A stretch of 64,000 nucleotides of DNA from Streptomyces alboflavus (lineage in GTDB: Bacteria; Actinomycetota; Actinomycetes; Streptomycetales; Streptomycetaceae), in the NCBI RefSeq assembly GCF_000716675.1, contig NZ_JNXT01000041.1:13909-77908 (forward strand), written 5' to 3'. The notes under the pieces are model-generated. The model had not been told where the DNA came from, ran no database searches, and saw only the letters and a list, made by a program, of their open reading frames with translations. Of the stretch, positions 38,624 to 46,958 are shown in pieces. The position numbers and the translations under genes were made by a program. The first letter of the stretch is position 1; each line of letters opens with the position of its first letter.

Positions 38624-38694
38624 GCGGGTGTAGTTTAGTGGTAGAACATCAGCTTCCCAAGCTGAGAGTGCGAGTTCGATTCTCGTCACCCGCT
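38624..38694 (+). tRNA. tRNA-Gly (anticodon CCC)
   Basis: A 71-base cloverleaf: acceptor GCGGGTG/CACCCGC, D-loop TAGTGGTAGA, anticodon stem TCAGC/GCTGA around loop TTCCCAA (anticodon CCC), T-arm with GTTCGATTC. Discriminator T; CCA is not encoded. It reads GGG glycine codons. Confidence 0.95.
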
Positions 38695-38702
38695 CTTCTT
38701 CT

Positions 38703-38729
38703 GAGCCCCAGGTCATCGACCTGGGGCTC
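38703..38729 (+). terminator. Terminator of tRNA-Gly
   Basis: A perfect 12-bp stem (GAGCCCCAGGTC/GACCTGGGGCTC) with a 3-base loop and the T-rich tail GTTTGTTG, eight bases after the tRNA. Confidence 0.85.
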
Positions 38730-38912
38730 GTTTGTTGCCCGGACCGGGCGGGCGTCCGAACCGCGCTTCCCCGGGCGCCCCGGACGCGAGCCGCCACCCA
38801 AGGCTGCGCTCGCACGAGGAAGCCGCGCACCATTGCCCGCCGCAGCGCCAGGGCCGCGGCGCAGGCTCACCCCTGGCGGGCGCGCCGGACGACATCTCGA
38901 GCGACTCGTGCG

Positions 38913-40976
38913 TCACATCGCTTTCAATGTGCGGAGGGATTCGAGGAGTGCGTCTGCTTCAGTGCAGAGCGATTCGAGCTGATCGATGGAGCCCTGCCGT
39001 GCTTGGTTCTCCGGGTGTGCGATGCGCTCACGGACGTGATCCCGGGAGCGTTCGAGTTGCTCCCGGTACTGGGCCAGGTTGTCCATCAGGTGATCGATGA
39101 CATCTGTTCCCTGAACGCTTGTCGCCAGCGTGAACTGTTCTTTGATCGCTGCGGCTTCGGAGTCCATCGCACTGATCCACTCGTCCTGGAGCACTTGCAG
39201 GGAGCTGATTCTGCGCTTGCGGCGATGAACGCCGAGGAAGACCAGTGCGGCGACCCCTGCGACGAGTCCGGCGGGCGGGAAGAGCGTGCCGGCCGCCGCG
39301 AGACCGTACAGCCAGCCTCCGCCCGCTGCGACGGGGGTGACGATGCCGACCAGTGCCGCTGCACGCTGGACCACGTCATGGCGGGTGGTCGAGGGCCGGG
39401 CCTGCTGGGGCACGGAGAGATTGTTCACGTCCAGGGTGAAGTCTGGGAGCCGTCCTGCGAGATCCTTGTCGCCGAAGACTTGGTCGACCGTCTGGACGAT
39501 GTCCTGCTTGAAGGCTTCGAACTGTTCGGTCCAGAGCGTCGCAGGCCCGGCCTGGGCCTCGATCCAGGTGCGGAGTACCTGGGCCTTGGACACCTGAATC
39601 TGGTTCGCTTTGGTGGGCCTGTTGAGGTCGGTGGCCCTGATGACGTGGTCCAGCTCGGTGTGGAGGTGGCCCGCGAGGCGCGTGAAGGGGCGGACGGTCC
39701 GTGCGATGCGGTTCTGAAGTTTGCGTTCCAGGTCCTCGCGGATGCGAGGCAGGGCTGTGTCCAGGAGCTCCAACCCCCGCTGCTGGCTCTCCAACAGTTC
39801 CTTGAGTTCGTCGATCTCAAGGCGTTCGTTGCTCAGTCTCTCGGTGAGTACCTGGTTCCGCGGAGCCATGAGGACCTGAGCTTCCGTCGCCACCGCGGCG
39901 ATGTGCTTGGTTCCGGTCCCGGTACTGATCAGGTCCTCGATCGCCTGACGCAGTGTCGCCATGCGGCTTTCCGCATGCATCCGTTGTGCGGCGGCCTCTG
40001 CTCCGTCCGCGCTGAGTTTGTCGGCGCGTGCCTCGTTGGCGGGTGAGACCGGCAGGAAGCCTTCGCCGATGAAGCCCAGGTCCGGTCGGCCGTCCAGCGT
40101 GAAGTTCTCTCTCAGGTAGTCGTTGTTGCGGGCGACCGTCGCCTGCCACTCCGGGGCGTTTCTGAAATCGAGATTGTCCGCCGCATCGATGGCGGTGACC
40201 ACCCACACGACCCTTTTCCGCGACAGTAGATAGTGGTCGTACAGGAAGCGGATCAGATCAAGGTCACGCTCTGAAAGGGTACGGCTGGCGTGAGTGACGT
40301 ACATGAAGCAGTCCGCGTCGGCCATCGCAGTCCGAACGATCATGTCGTGGATCGGGTTCGGGGAACCGTAGCCAGGCAGGTCGTAGAGCTTCGCCGGGAG
40401 TTCGGCTTTGGCGAGCATGATTTCGAGTTCGGCGACCTCGCGGCCGCGGTGCGCTCGGAGGCGGTCCGTCATGTCCGCTTCGTGCATCGCGTACGCCGCG
40501 ACCACCGAGGGGGCAGGAGAGTTCCCGACGTCCTCCCACTCGTCCTCGCCGGAGTCGGTGAACCGCACGCGCAGATAGCCGGTGCCCGACGCGTCGACGG
40601 TGGCCTGTTCGTCGACCGGAACCACGCTGGCGGGACAGGCGGTTGTGGGAATCGGGGACGAGGGCAGCAGTCCGACGAACTTATCTGCGGTCTGACCGTT
40701 GGAAGTTGGCACCTCAACCAGCTCAAGACCCCTCTGCAGTCCACTCAGAAGGAAGCTCTTGCCGGACGAGAAGGCCCCCAGCAGCGCCACGTTGATCAGG
40801 GTTGAGGCCGCCCGCGTCCTCAACCGTTTCATCGTGCCCGCGTCCTCGAGCAGCTCCTGTGACCAGTCCGCAGGGGTCTCGGGAGCGGCTGATGCGGCAC
40901 GCATCCACAGCTCGCACCGATCGAGAACACTGCGCAGTTCGTTGCGTGCTTCGTCCACATCCCTTGGCACAGTCAC
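38913..40976 (-). CDS. Dynamin-like GTPase
   Basis: A 687-residue large GTPase. G1/P-loop GAFSSGKS at residues 67-74, switch threonines in the SPIPTTACPASV segment, G3 DLPGYGS, G4-like TAID. After the GTPase domain come long helices (LLESQQRGLELLDTALPRIR), a hydrophobic hairpin of two predicted membrane segments (about 545-590, GGGWLYGLAAAGTLFPPAGL) followed by HRRKRR, and a helical tail: the bacterial dynamin layout. GTG 40976 has no ribosome site, but TATACC is six bases upstream, suggesting a leaderless message. Codon use is more A/T-tolerant than in neighbours and the gene sits beside tRNA-Gly, so it may be acquired. Unlike DynA/DynB of Streptomyces it is a single unpaired gene. Possible roles: membrane remodelling or phage defence. 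Confidence 0.8.
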   Translation of the reverse strand: MTVPRDVDEARNELRSVLDRCELWMRAASAAPETPADWSQELLEDAGTMKRLRTRAASTLINVALLGAFSSGKSFLLSGLQRGLELVEVPTSNGQTADKFVGLLPSSPIPTTACPASVVPVDEQATVDASGTGYLRVRFTDSGEDEWEDVGNSPAPSVVAAYAMHEADMTDRLRAHRGREVAELEIMLAKAELPAKLYDLPGYGSPNPIHDMIVRTAMADADCFMYVTHASRTLSERDLDLIRFLYDHYLLSRKRVVWVVTAIDAADNLDFRNAPEWQATVARNNDYLRENFTLDGRPDLGFIGEGFLPVSPANEARADKLSADGAEAAAQRMHAESRMATLRQAIEDLISTGTGTKHIAAVATEAQVLMAPRNQVLTERLSNERLEIDELKELLESQQRGLELLDTALPRIREDLERKLQNRIARTVRPFTRLAGHLHTELDHVIRATDLNRPTKANQIQVSKAQVLRTWIEAQAGPATLWTEQFEAFKQDIVQTVDQVFGDKDLAGRLPDFTLDVNNLSVPQQARPSTTRHDVVQRAAALVGIVTPVAAGGGWLYGLAAAGTLFPPAGLVAGVAALVFLGVHRRKRRISSLQVLQDEWISAMDSEAAAIKEQFTLATSVQGTDVIDHLMDNLAQYREQLERSRDHVRERIAHPENQARQGSIDQLESLCTEADALLESLRTLKAM

Positions 40977-41040
40977 AGCACAGGTATAGCCCAGGTTGGA
41001 GAGGTGGGCAGGTGCTTCCGGAACACTCGTCAGCTCCGTA

Positions 41041-41056
41041 GGTCCAGTTGTGGACC
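41041..41056 (-). terminator. Small hairpin after DUF2848 gene
   Basis: GGTCCA-GTTG-TGGACC, flanked by the partial complement GTAGG/CCTAC, lies about 70 bases past the stop of the minus-strand DUF2848 gene. Confidence 0.45.
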
Positions 41057-41127
41057 CACCTACGTGTGAACGTATCCCGGCAGCGCGAGCACGGTCGCCC
41101 AGGATCCCGACGTACGTGACGCCCCCC

Positions 41128-41814
41128 TCAGCCGATCGGCGCCGCCATCAGCCGGACGTCGTAGTGGAGGCGGATCGTGTCCCCGGTGGCCGGGTCGGCC
41201 AGTTCCACGGTCCAGGCGTCGGCGAACTGGTTGACGCCGGGGGTCATGGGGATGGTGCCGGAGATCAGGACGGTGCCGGGGGTGAGCGCGTCGCGTGCGC
41301 GCAGGACGTCGGCCCAGTAGGCGGGGGTGAGGAGTTCGGCGAGGGTGCCGTGCTGGATCTCCGTCGAGGTGTCGCCGTGGGTGACCCAGGCGCGCAGGGT
41401 GAGGGCGTCGAGGCGGGACTCCACGTCGGCCAGGCGCCAGGCGCGGCGGGCGAGGACGTCGGGGCCCGCGTTCTTGCTCCAGGCCACGCCGTGCACCTCC
41501 AGGTCGCGGTCGGTGTGGTCGCAGGCGGCGGTAAGGAGCAGTTCCCCGCCGTCCGCCACGACGAGCGCCCACTCCGCCTCGCCCGAGGTGCGCCCGTGCT
41601 GGGCGTGGACCCGGTCGGTCTGCTGGGCGAGGTAGGGGGAGACGGGGTAGAGGGCGGGCGTCACGGACGGGCCGGGCACGCCCAGTTCGGCGAGCTCCGC
41701 GACGTGTGCGGCGACGTCCTCCTGGCTGCGTCCGGCGTAACCGGCGTTGAGGACCTGGACGACGTCGACCTCGCGGGTCGATCCGTCGGGCAGTTCGAAG
41801 GTCAGCACGGTCAT
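41128..41814 (-). CDS. DUF2848 protein (FAH-like fold)
   Basis: A 228-residue protein. ATG 41814 gives MTVLTFELPDGSTREVDV. It matches DUF2848 proteins in length and in blocks such as YPVSPYLAQQTDRVHAQHGR then TSGEAEWALV, ACDHTDRDLEVHGVAWSKNA and PGTVLISGTIPMTPGV. The fold is thought to resemble fumarylacetoacetate hydrolases, whose acidic metal ligands may correspond to the conserved E/D residues here, but no activity is established. Divergent from the MFS transporter gene; a GntR-type operator lies in the shared promoter region, so it belongs to the same regulon. Confidence 0.8.
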   Translation of the reverse strand: MTVLTFELPDGSTREVDVVQVLNAGYAGRSQEDVAAHVAELAELGVPGPSVTPALYPVSPYLAQQTDRVHAQHGRTSGEAEWALVVADGGELLLTAACDHTDRDLEVHGVAWSKNAGPDVLARRAWRLADVESRLDALTLRAWVTHGDTSTEIQHGTLAELLTPAYWADVLRARDALTPGTVLISGTIPMTPGVNQFADAWTVELADPATGDTIRLHYDVRLMAAPIG

Positions 41815-41934
41815 GTGGGCACTCCAGGGGTCGAGGGTGGAAAGGGGGAGGGGGAGGGGCCGTGGCTCGCGCGCCCCGCTACATCCCGGTCCATCCGTTT
41901 TTCGTCGTCGCGAACTTCTCCCGCAGGGGCTTGC

Positions 41935-41951
41935 GCATACGACCTGTATAC
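41935..41951. promoter_or_regulatory. GntR-type operator, divergent promoter site
   Basis: GCATACGACCTGTATAC. The same arrangement GCATAC-N2-C-N-TGTATAC recurs at 45309-45325 in front of the gntR gene. It lies between the divergent DUF2848 and MFS genes, 57 bases before the latter. Inverted GTATAC/GTATGC arms are typical of FadR-subfamily operators. Confidence 0.75.
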
Positions 41952-42007
41952 AAGAAGTATGCCGGAAGGTCGATGTCCCCCGGCCTCCCCCAGCAAGGAT
42001 GGGAACC

Positions 42008-43438
42008 ATGTCCGACACCCCGAAGGACGACACGAAGGACAACGCACAGTCGTCGGACCGGCGCTCCGGCGTCCGCCGGGCCTTCGTCGCGAGCCTGACC
42101 GGCACGGCCCTGGAGTGGTACGACTTCGCCGTCTACTCCGCCGCGGCCGCCCTGGTCTTCGGCGACCTGTTCTTCCCCTCGGAGGACCCGCTCACCGGCA
42201 CGCTCCTTGCGTTCTCCACGTACGCGGTCGGCTATGTGTCGCGCCCGCTGGGCGGGTTCGTCTTCGGTCGCCTCGGTGATGTGATCGGCCGCAAGAAGGT
42301 GCTGATCGCCACGCTGGTCCTGATCGGCGCGGCCACGTTCCTGATCGGTGTCCTGCCCGCGTACTCGACGGTCGGCGTGGCCGCGCCGATCGCCCTGGTC
42401 GTGCTGCGCTTCGCGCAGGGTGTCGGCGTCGGCGGCGAGTGGGGCGGCGCCGTCCTGCTGTCCAGCGAGTTCGGGGACCCGCGCCGCCGCGGCTTCTACG
42501 CCTCCGCCGCCCAGGTCGGCCCGCCCGCCGGGAACCTGCTGGCCAACGGCGTGCTGGCCGCCCTCGGCGCGCTGCTGACCGAGGCGCAGTTCGAGTCGTG
42601 GGGCTGGCGGGTGGCGTTCCTGTTCTCCGGCGTCCTCGTCGCGTTCGGGCTGTGGATCCGGGCGAAGCTGGAGGAGACGCCGGTGTTCAAGGCGATGGCG
42701 GCCGAGCAGTCCCGGCCGGAGGCGCCCGTACGCGAGGTGTTCACGACCCAGCCCCGCGCCCTGCTCGCCGCGATCCTGTGCCGCGTCGGCCCCGACGTGC
42801 TGTACGCCATGTTCACCGTCTTCGTCCTGACGTACGCCACCAAGGAACTCGACATGTCACGCGGCTCCGCCCTCGCCGCCGTGCTCATCGGCTCCTCGGT
42901 CCAGGTCTTCCTGATGCCCCTGGCCGGTGCGCTCTCCGACCGGGTCAACCGCCGCCTGCTGTACGGCGCTGCCTCGGTCGCCGCCGGTGTGTGGCCCTTC
43001 GTGTTCTTCCCGATGGTCGGCGGCGGCAGCTGGCTGCCGCTCGCCACGGGGGTCGTCGTGGGCCTGGTCATCCACTGTTGTCTGTACGGCCCGCAGGCCG
43101 CGTTCATCACCGAACAGTTCGAGCCCCGGCTGCGCTCCACCGGCTCGTCCCTGGCCTACACCCTCGCCGGGATCATCGGCGGCGCCGTCGCCCCGCTGCT
43201 GTTCACCACCCTGCTGAGCGCGTACGACAGCTGGGTGCCGCTGGCCGTGTACATCGCCCTCGCCTCGGCCGTCTCCCTCGTCGGCGTCTGGCTGGGGCGC
43301 GACCCGGAGGCGGCGGTCGACGAGGACGCCGCGCTCGGCACACACGCCGCGCCCGGCACGCCCCCCGCGCCCGCCACGCCGGAAGCGCAGGAGTACACGC
43401 CCACGCCCACACCCACGCACACCACAACCACCACCTGA
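42008..43438 (+). CDS. MFS transporter, metabolite:H+ symporter type
   Basis: A 476-residue transporter with twelve predicted membrane helices. It has MHS-subfamily marks: ALEWYDFAVYSAAAALVF in helix 1, GRLGDVIGRKKVL between helices 2 and 3, and LRFAQGVGVGGEWGGAVLL in helix 4. ATG 42008 follows AAGGATGGGA; the upstream ATG at 41999 is an alternative. The C-terminal 35 residues are Pro/Thr-rich and cytoplasmic. Likely imports a small carboxylate or amide-type compound for the adjacent hydrolase. Eleven bases separate its stop from the next gene. Confidence 0.88.
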   Translation: MSDTPKDDTKDNAQSSDRRSGVRRAFVASLTGTALEWYDFAVYSAAAALVFGDLFFPSEDPLTGTLLAFSTYAVGYVSRPLGGFVFGRLGDVIGRKKVLIATLVLIGAATFLIGVLPAYSTVGVAAPIALVVLRFAQGVGVGGEWGGAVLLSSEFGDPRRRGFYASAAQVGPPAGNLLANGVLAALGALLTEAQFESWGWRVAFLFSGVLVAFGLWIRAKLEETPVFKAMAAEQSRPEAPVREVFTTQPRALLAAILCRVGPDVLYAMFTVFVLTYATKELDMSRGSALAAVLIGSSVQVFLMPLAGALSDRVNRRLLYGAASVAAGVWPFVFFPMVGGGSWLPLATGVVVGLVIHCCLYGPQAAFITEQFEPRLRSTGSSLAYTLAGIIGGAVAPLLFTTLLSAYDSWVPLAVYIALASAVSLVGVWLGRDPEAAVDEDAALGTHAAPGTPPAPATPEAQEYTPTPTPTHTTTTT

Positions 43439-43449
43439 GGAGACCCACC

Positions 43450-44247
43450 GTGCGGATCGCCCTGAGCCAGCTCACCACCGGCCCCGACCCCGGCAAGAAC
43501 CTGCTCCTCGTGGAGGAATGGACACGGCGGGCGGCGGACGCCGGAGCCCGCGTCGTCGTCCTCCCGGAGGCGTCGATGGCCTGCTTCGGCACCCCGCTCG
43601 CACCGCTCGCCGAGCCCCTCGACGGGCCGTGGGCCGACGGCGTACGACGGATCGCCGACGCCACCGGCACGGTCGTCGTGGCCGGGATGTTCACCCCGGC
43701 TCCCGGCGGCCGGGTGGCCAACACCCTGCTCGCCACCGGCGCCGGGGTCGAGGCGTCGTACGACAAGATCCATCTCTACGACGCCTTCGGCTACCGCGAG
43801 TCCGACACCGTCGCCGCCGGGTCCGGCACGACGGTCATCGACGTGGACGGCGTCCGGCTGGGCCTCGCCACCTGCTACGACGTCCGGTTCCCTGAGCTGT
43901 TCCGGGCGCACGCCGACGCCGGAGCCGCCGCCACGCTGCTGGCCGCGTCCTGGGGCGCCGGGCCCGGCAAGCGCGAGCAGTGGGAGCTGCTGGTGCGGGC
44001 CCGCGCACTGGACGCCACCGTGTGGGTCGGCGCCGTGGACCAGGCCGACCCCGGCCCTGGAGCCGACCATGGCTCCGCCCCCACGGGGATCGGGCACAGT
44101 CTCGTCGTCGGACCCGACGGGACCGTACGGCACACTCTGGGCGCCGAGCCGGAGCTGCTGGTGGCCGACCTGGACATCGACGAGGTCGCCGCGGTCCGGC
44201 GGCGCACCTCCGTACTGGCGAACCGGCGCCCGGAGGTGTGGCGATGA
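43450..44247 (+). CDS. Carbon-nitrogen hydrolase (nitrilase superfamily)
   Basis: A 265-residue amidase/nitrilase-fold enzyme. Catalytic triad visible: Glu40 (LPEAS), Lys106 (YDKIHLYD) and Cys142 (TCYDVRFPE). The ASM/CFG context and short length fit the amidase-type branch (Nit-like omega-amidase or carbamoyl hydrolases), not true nitrilases. GTG 43450, with GAGGAG at the end of the MFS gene as ribosome site. Coupled to the cupin gene by ATGA. It probably cleaves a C-N bond in the compound imported by the MFS protein. Confidence 0.88.
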   Translation: MRIALSQLTTGPDPGKNLLLVEEWTRRAADAGARVVVLPEASMACFGTPLAPLAEPLDGPWADGVRRIADATGTVVVAGMFTPAPGGRVANTLLATGAGVEASYDKIHLYDAFGYRESDTVAAGSGTTVIDVDGVRLGLATCYDVRFPELFRAHADAGAAATLLAASWGAGPGKREQWELLVRARALDATVWVGAVDQADPGPGADHGSAPTGIGHSLVVGPDGTVRHTLGAEPELLVADLDIDEVAAVRRRTSVLANRRPEVWR

Positions 44248-44597
44248 GCAAGCCCGAGCTGGAGTTCCACCGCCCCGACGGACCGTGGCGGACCCCGGCC
44301 GGCGCCGGCCCGGGCGTCGAGGAGCGCGTCCTGGCCGACGACCCCGAGCACGGTTCCCGTACGGCGCTCGTCCGCTGGGCGCCGGGCACCGACAGCTCGG
44401 CGGACGGCGTGGCCCGCCACGACTTCTGGGAGGAGGTCTACCTCGTCGAGGGGGCGATGCACGATCTGACGCTCGACCGGACGTTCACCGCGGGCATGTA
44501 CGCCTGCCGCCCGCCGGGGATGCCGCACGGGCCCTGGGCTTCGCCGGACGGCGTGACCATGCTGGTGATCACTTACCCGGAACCCGACCGAGGGTGA
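44244..44597 (+). CDS. Cupin-domain protein
   Basis: A 117-residue single-domain cupin. ATG 44244 overlaps the hydrolase stop (ATGA). Motif 1 is weak (HDFWEEVYLVEGAMHDLTLD) and motif 2 is CRPPGMPHGPW, together offering His, Glu and His as metal ligands. Resembles the ChrR-like/anti-sigma-type cupins used as small enzymes or sensors. Its coupling to hydrolase and transporter suggests an isomerase, decarboxylase or lyase step in the same pathway. Confidence 0.75.
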   Translation: MSKPELEFHRPDGPWRTPAGAGPGVEERVLADDPEHGSRTALVRWAPGTDSSADGVARHDFWEEVYLVEGAMHDLTLDRTFTAGMYACRPPGMPHGPWASPDGVTMLVITYPEPDRG

Positions 44598-44664
44598 CCG
44601 GCGAGGTCGCCGCGCCCCGTCCGCCCCGTCCGTCCTGTCCGTCCCGTACCGAGGCCGATCCCGC

Positions 44665-45291
44665 CTAGCCCTCCAGCAGCACCTTGAGCGTCGACTCCAG
44701 ATGGTGGTCGATGGCGGCACACGCGGCCCGCGCGTCACCGGCCGCCAGCGCGTCCAGGATGGCCGCGTGTTCCTCAAGGACCGCTTCCTGACGGCCCTGC
44801 TGGTTGAAGAGAGCGACCACTCCGGCACGGACCTGGCGGCTGCGCAGGCCGTCGTAGTGCCGGTCGAGGAGGGCGTTGCCGACGGCGGACACCAGGGCCG
44901 CGTGGAAGCGGTGGTCCACGTCGATGAACTCCCGCGCCTGGTCGGCGCCGGTGAGCTCGCGCTGCCGTGCCAGCAGGGATCGCAGCTCCGCCACCGATGC
45001 CGCTCCCCCGGCGACGAGCTGCTCGGCGGCGTATCGCTCGACGATGCCCCGCAGCTCCATGAGCTCGCGGATCTCCCGGCCCGTCAGCGGGGACACCCGG
45101 GCGCCCCGCTTGGGCACAAGCTCGACCAGGTCCTCGGCCGCGAGCTGCAGCAACGCTTCCCTGACGGGCGTACGGGAGACACCGATACGGTCCGCGAGCT
45201 CCTGCTCCGACAGGAAGGTGCCCTGCATCTCGGGATCCGTCAGCACCGTGTCCTTGAGATACGCGTACGCCTTGTCCCGACCGGACGTCAC
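44665..45291 (-). CDS. GntR-family regulator (FadR subfamily)
   Basis: A 208-residue regulator. I prefer GTG 45291, which has GGGAG five bases upstream; an ATG at 45312 falls inside the operator-like sequence. N-terminal winged HTH (FLSEQELADRIGVSRTPVRE, ALLQLAAEDLVELVPKRGAR), C-terminal all-helical FCD ligand domain (residues about 75-205) with the metal-site residues Asp and His in FIDVDHRFHAALVSAVGN and AVLEEHAAIL. Convergent with the cupin gene. Its own promoter has the same operator as the DUF2848/MFS divergent promoter, suggesting autoregulation and control of the whole locus. Confidence 0.9.
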   Translation of the reverse strand: MTSGRDKAYAYLKDTVLTDPEMQGTFLSEQELADRIGVSRTPVREALLQLAAEDLVELVPKRGARVSPLTGREIRELMELRGIVERYAAEQLVAGGAASVAELRSLLARQRELTGADQAREFIDVDHRFHAALVSAVGNALLDRHYDGLRSRQVRAGVVALFNQQGRQEAVLEEHAAILDALAAGDARAACAAIDHHLESTLKVLLEG

Positions 45292-45308
45292 CGCAACTCC
45301 CAGTTGTC

Positions 45309-45325
45309 GCATACAGCTTGTATAC
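45309..45325. promoter_or_regulatory. GntR-type operator in front of the regulator gene
   Basis: GCATACAGCTTGTATAC, 18 bases upstream of the chosen gntR start, equal in plan to the site at 41935-41951 (14 of 17 bases identical). Confidence 0.75.
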
Positions 45326-45510
45326 GGACGCTACCACGCAGGTTCGTGGGGGCCTTCTCACGGGGAAGCCTTCGACGACGGCGCGTGCGCGGAACAGCCG
45401 GCCAGTCGGCCACGGCCATCAGGGGTGCCCTGCCCCGCCTGTCAGTCGGGACGGCGATGCGCCGCACTCGGCTCCAGTTGGGGGTGGGCGGCGGGTGGTA
45501 GACATCCGCC

Positions 45511-45882
45511 ATGGCCCCCTTTCTGGTGATGACTGACGGCGAGCATGGTGAATGGCAGGTCGATCGAGACGCGCTGACCACGGCCATTCAGGCTCGATGG
45601 GCGGGCGTCGAGGTCGACTCGACGCACCGCGGTGAGGTGCGGAGCTGTTGCTGGTCCTTCGAGACGGAGAGCGGTCCGGGCGAGGCGTATCTGCACGAGG
45701 ACGGCACTTGCCTGTACCTGGATGTCCTGCAGGAGGACGCTGCCTGGTTGGCGATCGCGTTCCGCCGACTAGCGCCAGCGGATGTCGACGTCGTGTTGTG
45801 CGATCAGGGTTACACCTTCGACGTTCGGCTTCGGCCGGAGGCCACCGACGTCGAGCTGGCCGACTTGATCAATTCGTCCTGA
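45511..45882 (+). CDS. Hypothetical protein, small alpha/beta
   Basis: A 123-residue protein, MAPFLVMTDGEHGEWQVDRD, without recognisable family. It looks like a compact alpha/beta domain (WSFETESGPGEAYLHEDG, LYLDVLQEDAAWLAIAFR, DVRLRPEATDVELADLI), similar in style to small immunity or SUKH-like proteins, though I would not assign one. Codon use is less GC-biased at third positions than in adjacent genes. Ribosome site weak. The 228 bases to the next gene hold no visible feature. Confidence 0.6.
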   Translation: MAPFLVMTDGEHGEWQVDRDALTTAIQARWAGVEVDSTHRGEVRSCCWSFETESGPGEAYLHEDGTCLYLDVLQEDAAWLAIAFRRLAPADVDVVLCDQGYTFDVRLRPEATDVELADLINSS

Positions 45883-46110
45883 CTGGACTGAGGCCGACGT
45901 ACACCACGGGCGCACCAGTTCGGGCGGGGTGCGGCGGGGATCACATTGAATGCGGTCAGGTACCGCGCATGCGCATGTCGGCCCTTCGGCCAGGTCAGCG
46001 CCCGCCCCTGCCTCACCTGTCGCTGGGCGCCGCCGGACCCCGGATCGCCTCTCATCCACCTGCTTCGGGAGTAGTTGTCCGACGCCGGCACCCGCGGTGG
46101 GATGAGGCGC

Positions 46111-46689
46111 ATGACCTCGAGCTCACGGACCCTGTACCTGTTCGCCTCGGCCGCGCCGCCGGTATTCGATCTCGGGCGGGTCATCGAGATGGCGCAGGGC
46201 GACGACGGCTGGAACGTGTGCGTCGGCCTCACGCCGACCGCGGCGCGCTGGGTCGCGGACGGCCTTGACGACGGCCTCGACGGATTGGAGGCCCTGACCG
46301 GGCACCCCGTCCGGAGTGAGTACAAACTCCCCGGTCGGCCCGATGTCTGGCCCCCTGCGGACGCGATCCTCTTCGCCCCGGCGACGTTCAACTCCCTCAA
46401 CTCATGGGCCCTGGGCCTCACATCGTCCTTCGTGGTGGGCGTCGCCGCCGAGGCCATCGGCAAGAACATCCCCACGGTGACGGTGCCTTGCGTGAACGCT
46501 GCGTATGTCCGGCATCGCCAGTTCGACCGGAGTGTGGCGGAGCTGCGCGAGCAGGGGGTGGTGGTGCTGTACGGGGAAGGTGGGTTCACCCCTAATCCGG
46601 CTGGGTCGGGGGAGCCGAAGGGGTATCCGTGGGGGCTTGCGCTTGAGGCTGTGAAGGGGGTGGTTGGTGGGTCGAGGGGTGGCGGGTGA
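46111..46689 (+). CDS. Flavoprotein (phosphopantothenoylcysteine decarboxylase-like)
   Basis: A 192-residue Rossmann-like flavoprotein. Preferred start ATG 46111 with GGTGGGA nine bases upstream (MTSSSRTLYLFASAAPP). Family features: N-terminal beta strand with ASAAPP, the FAPATFNSLNSWALG segment equivalent to the ATAN/SPASANTxAK FMN-binding loop, and VTVPCVNAAYVRH. Related proteins include PPC-decarboxylases and lantibiotic-type Cys decarboxylases (EpiD), but here no peptide gene is adjacent. Function probably a flavin-dependent decarboxylation or a house-keeping variant. Confidence 0.7.
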   Translation: MTSSSRTLYLFASAAPPVFDLGRVIEMAQGDDGWNVCVGLTPTAARWVADGLDDGLDGLEALTGHPVRSEYKLPGRPDVWPPADAILFAPATFNSLNSWALGLTSSFVVGVAAEAIGKNIPTVTVPCVNAAYVRHRQFDRSVAELREQGVVVLYGEGGFTPNPAGSGEPKGYPWGLALEAVKGVVGGSRGGG

Positions 46690-46958
46690 GGGCGAGCTGC
46701 GCCTTGTCCGCCTGCTGAGGTGGTGGCTTCGGCGGGCGCCGGACCCAGAGGAACACCGGTGATCGGCAGTCACCCACCTCCCGCCGCCTCAGGCCCACCG
46801 ACCCTCGCCGCCGACCCCACGGCAGCAGCCGAGCCCGCGCCCACCCCCTCACGTCAGCGCATGCGCCAACCCGCACGCCCCACCTCACTGCTACAACTCC
46901 TCTCCTTAGGGTGATTTCTTCACGTACTTCACTTTCTCGGCACCTACGATCACGTTTC

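Noticed and set aside
38624..41060. tRNA-Gly as attachment site of an integrated element carrying the dynamin gene
   Set aside because: I looked for a second copy of the tRNA 3' end (GTTCGATTCTCGTCACCCG) downstream to about 41.1 kb and saw none, and there is no integrase gene.
46111..46689. EpiD-like peptide-modifying decarboxylase of a RiPP cluster
   Set aside because: No precursor peptide, transporter or protease is adjacent; the flavoprotein fold alone does not justify it.
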